Assembly: GCA_039029135.1 (NCBI GenBank)
Contig: JBCCGT010000006.1
Location: forward strand, 62,001 to 126,000
Source: JALZVT01 sp039029135
GTDB lineage: Bacteria; Pseudomonadota; Gammaproteobacteria; Pseudomonadales; Azotimanducaceae
Direction: 5' to 3'
DNA: 64,000 nucleotides
How positions within the stretch are numbered: the stretch's first letter is position 1; every line of letters starts with the position of its first letter. Shown here in pieces: positions 49,053 to 58,391 of the stretch. The notes beneath the pieces are model-generated. The model ran no database searches and was not told where the DNA came from. It saw only the letters and a list, made by a program, of their open reading frames with translations. The translations under genes and the position numbers were made by a program.

Positions 49053-50459
49053 ATGATGCGCGCAACGCTGCTAACGGTACTGGTCGCGATGCTGCACGGC
49101 TGCGCGATCGCGCCTGAGCGTCCGATCGATCTGGCCGTGCGAAACGTCACCGCCATCGACGCAATCACCGGCGTCCGCGCCGGCGTCGACGTGTTGATCG
49201 ATAAAGGCCGCATCGTCGGCGTCGAGCCCGGCGGTACGAAGGCCGCCAGCGCGGCCGAGGTAATCGACGGCAGCGGCCGTTATCTGATTCCGGGCCTGTG
49301 GGACATGCACGTGCACGTCACCTACGAGCCCGATCTCACCGACGCCATGCGCGAGCTGTTTCTGTCTTATGGCATCACCAGCGTGCGCGACACCGGCGGA
49401 CTGCTGGATCGCGTCAAACCGGTCGTCGACGCCTGGCGCGCACCGGGCGCCGTCGCGCCGCGCATCTTTTTCAGCGGGCCGCTGCTCGACGGCAGGTTCG
49501 TGGTCTACGACGGCGGGTCGGTGCCGCATATCGGCGTCGACACGCCGGATGTCGCCGCGGCTCGCGCGCGAATTGCCGAGATGCGCGCTGCCGGCGTCGA
49601 CTTCGTGAAGTTCTACGAGATGGTGTCCCCCTCGGTGTTCGGCGCGCTGGCGGACGCGGCCGGCGCCGCCGGTCTGCCCATCGCGGCGCACGTGCCGCTG
49701 TCACTGACCGCGGAAGTGGCGGGCCCCCGAGTCGGTTCGATGGAACACCTGCGCAACGTCGAACTGGCCTGCGCGGCCGATGCGATCGACGCGCGCGACG
49801 AACGCCGCGAGCTGTTGAAGAATCCCACCGGGCTGCCCGGTCACACGCTGCGGCGCAACTTGCACAGCGCGTTTCGGCCGCGTGCGATCGCCGCACTGGA
49901 TCAGGCGCGCTGCGATCTCGTCATCGAGAGCCTGCGCGACACGATCCAGGTGCCGACGCTGCGCCTGAACACCCTCGCGTTGCATCAGCCCTACGATCGC
50001 GCGGACTGGGTCACCCACGTACAACGACTGCCGCCGGCCGCGGCCGAGCGCTGGCTCGCGCTGGCACGACGGTTCGCGTCGTCGCGGGTAAACATGAGCC
50101 CCGCGGCCGCGAACTGGAGCCTGTCGCTGGTCAAGCGCATGCACAGCGCCGGCGTGCCGATCGGCGCAGGCACCGACACGCCTATCGGCAGCGCGCTGCC
50201 AGGCTACAGCCTGCATACGGAACTGGAGCGGTTGGTAACTGCGGGCCTGACGCCGCTGGATGCGCTGCGCGCGGCAACGATCCGCCCCGCCGAGTTTCTC
50301 AGCCTGGACGACTCGATGGGCCAGATACGCGCTGGGTTCGTCGCCGACCTGGTTTTACTCAACGCCGATCCCCTCGCCGACATCGCCAACACGCGCGCCA
50401 TCGGCGCGGTGATTAGCAAAGGCAAACGCTGGCGCGGCGGCGCCGCAAACGCGCGTTAA
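49053..50459 (+). CDS. amidohydrolase-family lipoprotein
   Basis: The 468-residue protein has a lipoprotein signal (MLHGC, Cys near residue 17). It is followed by an amidohydrolase: metal-binding HVHVTYEPD near residue 84, a Lys in DFVKFYEMVSPS near 185 where carbamylation is likely, a His in GLPIAAHVPLS near 210 and the final Asp in GAGTDTPIGS near 372. This is the imidazolonepropionase/cyclic-imidase branch, secreted to the envelope. The substrate is unknown. AAGGGGG lies just before ATGATG. It stands alone between thrB and the S9 peptidase. It is unrelated in detail to the deleted amidohydrolase at 47055. Confidence 0.84.
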   Translation: MMRATLLTVLVAMLHGCAIAPERPIDLAVRNVTAIDAITGVRAGVDVLIDKGRIVGVEPGGTKAASAAEVIDGSGRYLIPGLWDMHVHVTYEPDLTDAMRELFLSYGITSVRDTGGLLDRVKPVVDAWRAPGAVAPRIFFSGPLLDGRFVVYDGGSVPHIGVDTPDVAAARARIAEMRAAGVDFVKFYEMVSPSVFGALADAAGAAGLPIAAHVPLSLTAEVAGPRVGSMEHLRNVELACAADAIDARDERRELLKNPTGLPGHTLRRNLHSAFRPRAIAALDQARCDLVIESLRDTIQVPTLRLNTLALHQPYDRADWVTHVQRLPPAAAERWLALARRFASSRVNMSPAAANWSLSLVKRMHSAGVPIGAGTDTPIGSALPGYSLHTELERLVTAGLTPLDALRAATIRPAEFLSLDDSMGQIRAGFVADLVLLNADPLADIANTRAIGAVISKGKRWRGGAANAR

Positions 50460-50581
50460 GGTCGTCGCAGCAAGACGGTTTCACGCGCGCGCTTTACATT
50501 TTTCATCCGCGCTCTGTTCCGCGTTGCGTTGTCGTACACTCGCGCGTTGGGGTGGATGACTGATGGACCAGGGAGGGGGCG

Positions 50582-52591
50582 ATGACGCGTCAGAAACAAG
50601 GATCTCCAAACGCAAATTTTGCACACCGATTGAGCCGCCCGCTAGGTGCAGGCGCGGCAGTGGTGATTGCCGCAACGGGTTTCGCCGCACCGCCCGTCAT
50701 CGACTTCGTGCGCTATCCGGAGTACCAAAACGTCAAGCTGTCCCCGCTGGGCGATCGCTTGGCGTTTACCCAGCGCCGCGGTGACGGCGAGACACTCGCC
50801 GTCTACGACGTCGCTAAGAAAGAGATCCTGTCGGCGTCTAACTTTGGCGGCAGGAACGACGTAAAGAACTTCTTCTGGGCGCACAACGATCGCCTGATCG
50901 TGCAGCCCGGTCGTCGCTTCAGCCAGTTCCTGGAGGGAAAGGTCGCAACCGGCGAGCTGTTCGGCCTGAACGCCAACGGCCGCGGCATGCGGATGCTGTT
51001 CGGTTTCGGGGCCGGTGAGCAACAGCTCGGCAGCAAGATCAAGAAGCGCGAATCAGAGCTGTCTTATGCGACGCTGCTGGACCGCTACCCGGAACAGAAG
51101 CACAAGATCATCATTCAGAAGGAGCCGCTGGATCGTTCCGGTCCTTACGCGAAAGCCGTGCTGCTCGATGTTCGCAACGGCAACCAGCGCGATCTGGCAA
51201 CCGGCCCTCTGCGCTACGGGCGCTTCGTGCCCGACGGTCGCGGCAACGTGGCGGCCTTCTATGGCACCAACGCGGAAGGCTACGCGGTCAGCTACTGGCG
51301 CGAAAACGGCAAAAGCAGATTCACCCAGATCGGCGATCCCAAGGCCGACTATCCCGTGCCGAGAACCGCGATACCCGGCACCAATGAGTTCTGGTCCGTG
51401 GGTCGTAGGGATGCCGACACGCTCGGGCTGTTCCGCTGGAATCCGGCGCAAAACTCCCTGAAGTCGGTGTTCAGACGGGACAACGAGGACTTCGGCGGGC
51501 TGATGTTCACGGACGACAATCGCCTGTGGGGCATCTGGTACCAGGAACATTACCCGGAGTATCAGTACCTGAGCAGCGAAGATCCAGTCGCCAAGGCGCA
51601 CGTGGGTATTCGCCAGGCTTTTCCCGAGGACGATGTGTATTTCGCCACCTTCAGCGAAGACGGCAGCAAGGCTGTGGTGCGCGTCGAAGGTCCGAAGCGA
51701 CCGACAGAGTTTTATCTGTTTGAGTTCAGCACCAACGAACTGAACCCGCTGGCCCAGTCGCGGCCGGCTTTGTCGGCAATTCGCGACCAACTCGCGGAGG
51801 TGGAGCCCTTCGAGCTCAAGGCCCGCGATGGCCTGATGCTGCGTGGCTACACAACGCTGACCGCCGGCAAAGGGCCGCGACCCTTCGTCGTGCTGGTGCA
51901 CGGCGGGCCGCACGGCGTGCAGGATTACTGGGGCTTCGACAGCGAGGCTCAGCTACTCGCGTCGCGTGGCTACGGCGTGATGCAGCTGAACTACCGCGGT
52001 TCGGGCGGCACGGGCAGCGACTTTATGAGCGCGGGCTATGGCGAGTGGGGTGCGAAGATGCAGGATGACATCACCGACGCGACCCGCTGGCTGATCAAAG
52101 AGGGCCTCGCGGAAAGCGACAAGATTTGCATCATGGGCGCGAGTTTCGGCGCCTACGCAAGCCTGATGGGCGTCGCCCGCGAACCGGACCTCTACCGGTG
52201 CGCCATCGGAATTGCGGGCGTCTACGATCTGCCGCTGATGTACAAACGCGGCGATATTCTGCAGCTCAACTACGGCAAGTCCTATCTCGAGGACGTGCTG
52301 GGCACCGACATGGCCGATCTCGAGCGGCGCTCACCCGTGAACCACGCATCGCGCATCAAGGCGAAGGTGCTGTTGGCGCACGGCAATCAGGATCAGCGCG
52401 CGCCGCTCGAGCACGCGACGCGCATGCGCGACGCGCTGAAACAAGCCGGCAATGCTCCGGTGTGGATACAGGAACGTCGCGAGGGCCACGGCTTCGGCGG
52501 CGTGGAGAATCGCACCGAGCTGTACACCCAGGTGCTCGACTTTCTCGCTGCCAATCTCGGCGGCGAGCGCGCGCTAGCGGCGGGACGCTAG
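50582..52591 (+). CDS. S9-family (prolyl-oligopeptidase-like) peptidase
   Basis: The 669-residue protein has a beta-propeller N-terminal part (about 40-400) and an alpha/beta-hydrolase domain with the nucleophile in CIMGASFGAYASLMG near residue 520, the acid in LLAHGNQDQRAP near 603 and the His in REGHGFGG near 637. The oxyanion motif VLVHGGPHG is near 438. The N-terminus has a hydrophobic stretch (about 20-36) that could be a signal peptide, so secretion to the periplasm is likely. GGGAGGGGGC precedes the ATG. Dipeptidyl-peptidase or acylaminoacyl-peptidase activity is expected. Confidence 0.88.
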   Translation: MTRQKQGSPNANFAHRLSRPLGAGAAVVIAATGFAAPPVIDFVRYPEYQNVKLSPLGDRLAFTQRRGDGETLAVYDVAKKEILSASNFGGRNDVKNFFWAHNDRLIVQPGRRFSQFLEGKVATGELFGLNANGRGMRMLFGFGAGEQQLGSKIKKRESELSYATLLDRYPEQKHKIIIQKEPLDRSGPYAKAVLLDVRNGNQRDLATGPLRYGRFVPDGRGNVAAFYGTNAEGYAVSYWRENGKSRFTQIGDPKADYPVPRTAIPGTNEFWSVGRRDADTLGLFRWNPAQNSLKSVFRRDNEDFGGLMFTDDNRLWGIWYQEHYPEYQYLSSEDPVAKAHVGIRQAFPEDDVYFATFSEDGSKAVVRVEGPKRPTEFYLFEFSTNELNPLAQSRPALSAIRDQLAEVEPFELKARDGLMLRGYTTLTAGKGPRPFVVLVHGGPHGVQDYWGFDSEAQLLASRGYGVMQLNYRGSGGTGSDFMSAGYGEWGAKMQDDITDATRWLIKEGLAESDKICIMGASFGAYASLMGVAREPDLYRCAIGIAGVYDLPLMYKRGDILQLNYGKSYLEDVLGTDMADLERRSPVNHASRIKAKVLLAHGNQDQRAPLEHATRMRDALKQAGNAPVWIQERREGHGFGGVENRTELYTQVLDFLAANLGGERALAAGR

Positions 52592-52620
52592 CCGCGCACG
52601 CGATCGATCAGCGGCAGGCG

Positions 52621-53148
52621 CTAGCCGCTGGCCGCGTCGTCGGCAGTCTCCACAATGTTGAAGTCAACCGACAGCACGTCGCCGAGCGCCCAGTCGGCGG
52701 GCTCCGGCAGCGACCGGTCGACGCTGACCTCGACAATGCCGCTGCAGGCAAACATCGGCGTACCGCTCATGGGCGCGGGACTGACCGAAGACGACATCTC
52801 GATGATATTGGCCTGATGCTCGGCGAGTTCGCGCGTCGTCTCGAAGATGATGCCGGGACGATCCGGACCGACCAGATCGAACGCGTAGCGCTTGCGCTCC
52901 ACGCTTGCGACGTCCCTGATTTCGGTGACAACTATCTGCATGGCCGGGGTCGAACGCGACTGTAGTTGCTCGCCGATAGACGCCGCTTCCGTCGGAAACA
53001 CGACCCGCGCGAGGCCGGCAAACTGGCCGTCTAAGCGGATCATGCGGCTTTCCTGCCAGGTGCCGCCGTACTCGGCGACTATGTCTGCGAGATCACGAAC
53101 CAGACCTGCGCGGTCTTCGCCGACGAAAGACAGTACGACTTGTTTCAT
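52621..53148 (-). CDS. gcvR: GcvR-like ACT-domain regulator
   Basis: The 175-residue protein carries two ACT domains (about 3-75 and 90-168), with LSFVGEDRAGLVRDLADIV and LVGPDRPGIIFETTRELAEH as the glycine-rich ligand-binding loops. GcvR binds glycine and controls the glycine cleavage operon through GcvA in E. coli. Some GcvR-like proteins act elsewhere, so the role here is probable but not proven; no gcv gene is in the window. The ATG at 53148 has only a weak SD. It is downstream of and on the same strand as egtD, with 165 bp between. Confidence 0.8.
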   Translation of the reverse strand: MKQVVLSFVGEDRAGLVRDLADIVAEYGGTWQESRMIRLDGQFAGLARVVFPTEAASIGEQLQSRSTPAMQIVVTEIRDVASVERKRYAFDLVGPDRPGIIFETTRELAEHQANIIEMSSSVSPAPMSGTPMFACSGIVEVSVDRSLPEPADWALGDVLSVDFNIVETADDAASG

Positions 53149-53313
53149 GCGCTCACCCGGTGCCGCAGTTTCGCCGGATCATACAACGGCGGTAGCTCAC
53201 GGCATGGGGCCGCAAACGACATGAGTGATGACATGAGCGTCACGGGGGAGCTGTATCCCGCCTGGTCGCGGGTGACTCGCGCACCGGCTAGCGCGAGCCG
53301 GAGAGGTTGGGCG

Positions 53314-54267
53314 CTAGACGCCGCGAAACAGCGCGACCAGAAAGTGTCGATCGGGATCCAGATACTCGGCGGCCCACTGCCACCCGGCGGATTCGGCCAG
53401 TTCGCGAAATTCCTCGGGCGCGTATTTGAAAGAGTTTTCCGTGTGCAGCTCTTCACCCGGGGCAAAGTCGAACCGGTGATCACCAATCGTGACGCTCTGC
53501 GCAATCCGACTGACGAGGAACATCTGCACGGTTCCCGCCGTCGCGTTGTAGCGGGCGCGATGCGTGAAGGCGCTTGGGTCGAAGTTCGAGCCAAGCGCGC
53601 GGTTGATGTGGTGGAGCAGGTTCAAATTGAATCGGGCCGTGACGCCCGCCGCGTCGTCGTAAGCCGCCTCGAGCGTCGCGACATCCTTCTTCGTATCAAC
53701 GCCGATGAGCAGATAGCCGCCCGCACCGACCATGGCGCGCACGCGACCCAGAAAGATCGCGGCATCAGCAGGCTGAAAATTGCCGATCGAAGAGCCCGGG
53801 AAGAACGCCATCGGCTGACGCATCGGGATCGCGTCCGGCAGCTCGATCTCGGCAGAGTAGTCCGCGCAGACCGCGCAGATATCTAGCCAGTCGTAGTCGG
53901 CGCCGAGTTCTTTCGCAGCGGCCTCCATGTGCTCTGCCGAGATATCGATGGGCACATAGGTCCGCGGCCGCAGGCCCTCGAGCAGCGCGCGAATCTTGCG
54001 CGAGCTGCCGCTGCCGTACTCGATGAGGGTCATGTCCGCAGAGAAGAATCGAGCAATGTCGGCGCTGCGCCGTTCGTACAGCGCGGTCTCGACGCGCGTC
54101 GGGTAGTACTCGGGCAGTCGAGTGATCTCATCGAACAGCGCGCTGCCGGCCTCGTCGTAGAAGTACTTCGGCGGAATCGACTTCTGCGCTTTGCTCAGCC
54201 CGCCGATGACATCATCGCGCATGGAGGCCCGGACGGGCGCCATGTCGAAGAATCGATAGCTGCCCAT
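53314..54267 (-). CDS. egtD: L-histidine N-alpha-methyltransferase EgtD
   Basis: EgtD trimethylates histidine to hercynine with SAM, the first step of ergothioneine synthesis. The 317-residue protein has the family N-terminus with SIPPKYFYDEAGSALFDEIT near residue 31, the SAM motif LIEYGSGSSRKIRALLEG near 82 and FFPGSSIGNFQP near 150, plus the C-terminal substrate loop ENSFKYAPEEF near 283. The ATG overlaps the stop of egtB (TGATG), so egtB-egtD is a coupled pair. Longer in-frame ORFs up to 54630 are shadows of egtB. Confidence 0.95.
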   Translation of the reverse strand: MGSYRFFDMAPVRASMRDDVIGGLSKAQKSIPPKYFYDEAGSALFDEITRLPEYYPTRVETALYERRSADIARFFSADMTLIEYGSGSSRKIRALLEGLRPRTYVPIDISAEHMEAAAKELGADYDWLDICAVCADYSAEIELPDAIPMRQPMAFFPGSSIGNFQPADAAIFLGRVRAMVGAGGYLLIGVDTKKDVATLEAAYDDAAGVTARFNLNLLHHINRALGSNFDPSAFTHRARYNATAGTVQMFLVSRIAQSVTIGDHRFDFAPGEELHTENSFKYAPEEFRELAESAGWQWAAEYLDPDRHFLVALFRGV

Positions 54268-55562
54268 CAGCCGACGTCGCTTCGCGCGGTACCGCGCGCA
54301 TCGCTGGCGAGTCGTATACCCGTAAACTGCCAGCGATCGGCGGAATAGAAGAAATTTCGATACGTGAGTCTGTCGTGTCCCGGCGGCGTGGCGACGGACG
54401 CACCGCGCAGCACCATCTGGCCGTTCATGAACTTGCCGTTGTATTCCCCGACGGTTCCCGGCAGCGGCCGATAGCCCGGGTAAGGCAGATACGCGCTCGC
54501 GGTCCACTGCCAGAGGCTGCCGGTCGTCTGCTGCATGCCTGCCCGTTCGCCCGCTTGTCGCCGCGCGGCAGTAGGCCGCAGCGGCGTACGCGGCGACTCC
54601 AGTGCGTTTCGTTCGGCGGCGATCTCCCATTCTGTTTCAGTCGGCAGCCGAACGTTGCGCCAGCGCGCATAAGCATCCGCTTCGAAGTGGGACACGTGGG
54701 AAACCGGCGCATCGAGATCCAGCGGCGCATCGCCAGTGAGTTGATACTCGAACCAGCCTTCTTCCTCCCGATGCCAGTAGAGCGGCGACGGCGGCGTCCC
54801 GAAGCGCCCGGCCTGCACTGCAGCCCAACCTTCAGACAGCCACAGCTCCGAGCGGCGATAACCATCGGCATCGATAAACGCGAGAAACTCGCCGTTGGTA
54901 ATCAGGCGATCCCCGATACGAAAGTCGTCCAGCCACACGCGATGCCGCGGCGTTTCGTTGTCGAAACAGAAACCGCTATCGGGTTTCGTGCCGATCTCGA
55001 CGATGCCACCCGATACGTCCAGCCAGCGCATGTCGGGCGTCGGTTCCGGCCGGTCCTCGGTCACGACAATGTCGTCGCAATAGGCTGGTCGCAGCGGATT
55101 CTGTCCAAGGATGTACTTCATGTCGGTCAGCAGCAGTTCCTGGTGCTGCTGCTCATGGTGACAGCCAAGCGTCAGGAGCGACTCATCCAATTCACCGCGC
55201 CCAAGTCGAGCCGCGATGGCAGCATCGACGTGTTCGCGATAGCGGTACACGGTCTCCGTCGTGGGTCGCGACAGCGTGCCGCGCTGCTCGCGCGGGAAAG
55301 GCCGACCCACGCCGTTGTAGTAGGAGTTGAACAGCACCTCATAGCGGGGATCAAACTCGCGATAGTCGGGCCGCGCTTTGAGCAAAAAGGTTTCGAAAAA
55401 CCAGCTGGTGTGCGCGAGATGCCACTTCGGCGGGCTGACGTCCGCAATCGGCTGCATGCTGAAATCGTCCGCCGCGAGCGGCGCGCAAAGATCGACGCTG
55501 TGCTGACGGACGGCTGCGAAGTGCGACTCCTGCGCCTGATCTGCCGTGTTCGTCTTGTGCAA
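54267..55562 (-). CDS. egtB: ergothioneine biosynthesis protein EgtB
   Basis: EgtB is an iron enzyme that joins hercynine to a thiol as a sulfoxide. The protein, about 430 residues, has an N-terminal DinB-type helical domain with the iron-binding H-x3-H-x-E in GCHHEQQHQELLLTD and the upstream His in WHLAHTSWFF. It is followed by a formylglycine-generating-enzyme-like domain (about 215-430, with RLPTETEWEIAAERNAL and GSLWQWTASAYLPY). The start is unclear: TTG at 55562 has ACGGAG six bases upstream, while GTG at 55568 has none; a first ATG at 55724 would add poorly matching residues. No egtC is seen nearby, so the alternative EgtB/EgtE route may apply. Confidence 0.92.
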   Translation of the reverse strand: MHKTNTADQAQESHFAAVRQHSVDLCAPLAADDFSMQPIADVSPPKWHLAHTSWFFETFLLKARPDYREFDPRYEVLFNSYYNGVGRPFPREQRGTLSRPTTETVYRYREHVDAAIAARLGRGELDESLLTLGCHHEQQHQELLLTDMKYILGQNPLRPAYCDDIVVTEDRPEPTPDMRWLDVSGGIVEIGTKPDSGFCFDNETPRHRVWLDDFRIGDRLITNGEFLAFIDADGYRRSELWLSEGWAAVQAGRFGTPPSPLYWHREEEGWFEYQLTGDAPLDLDAPVSHVSHFEADAYARWRNVRLPTETEWEIAAERNALESPRTPLRPTAARRQAGERAGMQQTTGSLWQWTASAYLPYPGYRPLPGTVGEYNGKFMNGQMVLRGASVATPPGHDRLTYRNFFYSADRWQFTGIRLASDARGTARSDVG

Positions 55563-55731
55563 AACCACTCCGTTGTTCGCTCGAGGCGTGCAGCAGGCCG
55601 ACTTTACAAACCCATTCAGCGAACCGTTTCGCAGCCCCGTCGGCGCACGCCAGGGGCGATAGAGATCATGGGTTGAGGGATATTGAGCAGGCAGGCCCGG
55701 CGAGATCGACCCGCGGTCCGGCAAGTACAGC

Positions 55732-56367
55732 CTAAAACGTCGCCCTGAGCGTGCGGTAAGTCGTCAGCAGCTTATCACGCGTATGCGGCATTTTGACGAA
55801 CCCGTGATAGTGACCCATCGGGTTGATGATCACGACGTTGCCCGTGTGATCCATCGTGTAGGGCTCCGACGCGTTGGGGCTGGGCACCTTCGCGAAGGCG
55901 ACGTTCACCTGGGTGGCGAACTTTGCCAGTTCGACAATGCTGCCCGTCGCCCCGATGAACGTGGGCGCAAACGCGGTCGCATAGCGCGCGAGCGCCTCGG
56001 GCGTGTCGCGCTCCGGGTCTACCGAGATCAGCACGCCGTGGAAGTCCTGCTGCTCGTCGGGCGTCAGTTCCGCCCACACCTGACCGAGCACGGACATGGT
56101 CGTCGGGCAGATATCGGGGCAGTTGGTGAAGCCAAAGAAAACGAAGCGCCAACCGCCCACCAGTGACGCTTCCGTATAGGGCTTGCCATCGGTATCGGTG
56201 AGCGCCACGTCGGCGATGGCGCGCGGTCTCGGCAGCAGCACGGTGCCGAGCTCTGCGAGCTGCTCGGGGGACAGCACGACTTCCCGGGTCATCTTCAAGT
56301 AGAACGCGCCGAGCACCATCGCCACAAACAGCAGGCACAGGGCAACGGTCGCGCGTACTCCGTTCAC
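55732..56367 (-). CDS. SCO1/SenC-type copper chaperone
   Basis: The 211-residue protein has an N-terminal membrane anchor (about 7-24) and a thioredoxin-like SCO domain with the copper-binding CPDICP near residue 84 and the His in YTMDHTGNVVIIN near 173. SCO proteins load or reduce the CuA centre of cytochrome c oxidase subunit II. It starts with GTG and follows ctaB by nine bases on the same strand, so it closes the oxidase operon; the ergothioneine genes follow after 169 bp. Confidence 0.92.
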   Translation of the reverse strand: MNGVRATVALCLLFVAMVLGAFYLKMTREVVLSPEQLAELGTVLLPRPRAIADVALTDTDGKPYTEASLVGGWRFVFFGFTNCPDICPTTMSVLGQVWAELTPDEQQDFHGVLISVDPERDTPEALARYATAFAPTFIGATGSIVELAKFATQVNVAFAKVPSPNASEPYTMDHTGNVVIINPMGHYHGFVKMPHTRDKLLTTYRTLRATF

Positions 56368-56376
56368 TGTCGCGAT

Positions 56377-57282
56377 TCAGCCAAAGATGGCGCCGGGCGC
56401 CGTCAGATAGTGATCCACCAGCAGCACCAGAAACAGCGCGCCGAGATAGACAATCGAGAACCTAAAGGTCGCCATCGGCGCACCCGCGTCCTGATTGCGC
56501 AGCAGCTTGATGGCCCAAAATAGAAAACGCGCGCCAAGTAGCACCGCGCCCGCCAAATAGAGCCAGCCGGACATGCGGATGCTGAACGGCAGCAGGCTGA
56601 TCGCGACGAGTATCAGCGTGTAGAGCAGGATGTGCAGCCGGGTGAAGGGTTCGCCATGGGTCACCGGCAGCATGGGAATATTGACATCTCGATACTCGTC
56701 CTTGCGATCCAGCGCCAGCGCCCAGAAGTGCGGTGGCGTCCAGGCGAAGATGATCAGCACCAAGAGCAGCGCACCCGGCTCGATCGAGTTGCTGACGGCC
56801 GCCCAACCGAACAGCGGCGGCGCGGCCCCAAACAAACCACCGATAACGATGTTCTGCGGCGTAGCGCGCTTCAACCACAACGTGTAGACCAGACCGTAGC
56901 CGACCCAGGACGCGAGATTCAGCCAGGCCGTCAGCGGGTTGACCAGAAAATACAGCACCAGCATGCCGAGGATGCCGGTGGTCGCGGCAAACGCGATCCC
57001 TTGATAGAAGCCGACGCGACCCTGCGCGATCGGTCGCGCTTCGGTGCGCGCCATGCGCGCGTCGATCTCGGCATCCGCAATGTGATTAACCGCCGCAGCG
57101 CTGCCGGCGACCAGCGCGATGCCCAGCGTGCCGAACAGCAGCACATCCAACGGCACCATGCCGGGAACGGCGAGAAACATGCCCACGATGGCGCACAGCA
57201 ACATCAACAGGACGACCCTGGGTTTGGTCATCTCGTAATAGTCGCGCCAGGTGGCGCCCAAGCTCGTTTCGGTGATTTCCAC
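56377..57282 (-). CDS. ctaB: protoheme IX farnesyltransferase
   Basis: CtaB (CyoE/COX10) adds a farnesyl group to heme b to make heme O. The 301-residue protein has eight or nine membrane segments and the prenyltransferase motif NHIADAEIDARMART near residue 68, with Asp residues for Mg-diphosphate. KPRVVLLMLLCAIVGMF near 19 is typical, and a second polar loop DRKDEYRDVNIPMLPV lies near 190. It starts with GTG. It sits between ctaA and SCO in the oxidase operon, so it supplies heme O to CtaA. Confidence 0.94.
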   Translation of the reverse strand: MEITETSLGATWRDYYEMTKPRVVLLMLLCAIVGMFLAVPGMVPLDVLLFGTLGIALVAGSAAAVNHIADAEIDARMARTEARPIAQGRVGFYQGIAFAATTGILGMLVLYFLVNPLTAWLNLASWVGYGLVYTLWLKRATPQNIVIGGLFGAAPPLFGWAAVSNSIEPGALLLVLIIFAWTPPHFWALALDRKDEYRDVNIPMLPVTHGEPFTRLHILLYTLILVAISLLPFSIRMSGWLYLAGAVLLGARFLFWAIKLLRNQDAGAPMATFRFSIVYLGALFLVLLVDHYLTAPGAIFG

Positions 57283-57335
57283 TGTCGTTTCCTGGCGCTC
57301 GTATCCTTTACATACGTGTCGCTACGCGGACCACA

Positions 57336-58385
57336 CTAGGCCGCCGCGGGTGAGGTCGATCCGACGACGGTCCCCGGGCCGCGCTCGACCGCTACACGCG
57401 ATCGCGCCGAACAAAAGGCGCCGTAGTTTACTGCAACCAGAACGAGCAGCAACGCGGCCCCGCCCAGGTTGTGGAGGGTCGCGTTCCACAGGGGCAAGAC
57501 CCAAACGATGTTCGTCACACCCAGGGTGAGCTGTACTGCCAGCACCGCCGCCAGCCGACCGCCGAGATGGGCGCTCGAACGATGCAGCCGCCAGGCGAGC
57601 GCGCCCACCACCAGCAGCACCAGCACCGCGCCCAGGCGGTGGGTCATGTGTATCGTCTGACGCGCCGCGTTGTCGAGCTGTCCGCCGAGATAGTTCGGGC
57701 CAACCGCCTGCGTGACGTCGAAGCCCTTAGCGAAATCCATCTGCGGCCAGGCCTGCTCGACCTGGCAGCCCGGAAAGTCATGGCAGGCGAGGGCCGCATA
57801 GTTCGAGGAGGTCCAGCCGCCGAGGGCCACCTGCAGCACGACCAGAACCAGCGCAATCTGCGCGTGGCGCTGCAGGCTGCCCGGCACGAAGAAACGCTGG
57901 CCGAGGCCGAGTCGCAGGGCGAGCAGGAACAGCAGCGCAAGCGTCGTGAAGCCACCCAACAGATGCGCCGTGACCACCTGGGGCCAGAGCTTGAGCGTCA
58001 CGGTCCAGGCGCCAAAGGCGCCCTGACAAATCACCAGGGCGACAAGGGCGAACGCGAGCTTCAGCGGAATACCGGAGCGGCGACGGCGCCAGGCGCTGAT
58101 CGCGATCGCGACGATCAAGAGCCCCAGGGTTCCCGCGAAATAGCGATGGATCATCTCCCACCAGGCCTTGCCGACCTCGACCGGCGCGTCCGGAAACGCC
58201 GCCTCGGCCGTGGCGATCGCGCTCGTGGACATGGGCACGCCGACGAAGCCGTAGCAGCCGGGCCAGTCCGGGCAGCCGAGGCCCGCATCGGCGAGCCGCG
58301 TATAGGCACCGAGGCCCACTACCACGACGGCAAAACCGATCGCGAAGATGGTCAGTCGATAGGTGCTCTTCCAGCTCTCAACCAC
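57336..58385 (-). CDS. ctaA: heme A synthase (CtaA/COX15)
   Basis: CtaA oxidises heme O to heme A in the inner membrane. The 349-residue protein has eight membrane segments and the conserved histidines in WWEMIHRYFAGTLGLL near residue 63, VTAHLLGGFTTL near 138, TIHMTHRLGAVL near 247 and LHNLGGAALL near 313. The GLGCPDWPGCYG motif near 33 is diagnostic. The start is GTG, six bases after the stop of the preceding small gene. It is part of the oxidase operon, directly upstream of ctaB by 53 bp. Confidence 0.94.
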   Translation of the reverse strand: MVESWKSTYRLTIFAIGFAVVVVGLGAYTRLADAGLGCPDWPGCYGFVGVPMSTSAIATAEAAFPDAPVEVGKAWWEMIHRYFAGTLGLLIVAIAISAWRRRRSGIPLKLAFALVALVICQGAFGAWTVTLKLWPQVVTAHLLGGFTTLALLFLLALRLGLGQRFFVPGSLQRHAQIALVLVVLQVALGGWTSSNYAALACHDFPGCQVEQAWPQMDFAKGFDVTQAVGPNYLGGQLDNAARQTIHMTHRLGAVLVLLVVGALAWRLHRSSAHLGGRLAAVLAVQLTLGVTNIVWVLPLWNATLHNLGGAALLLVLVAVNYGAFCSARSRVAVERGPGTVVGSTSPAAA

Positions 58386-58391
58386 GTCCGT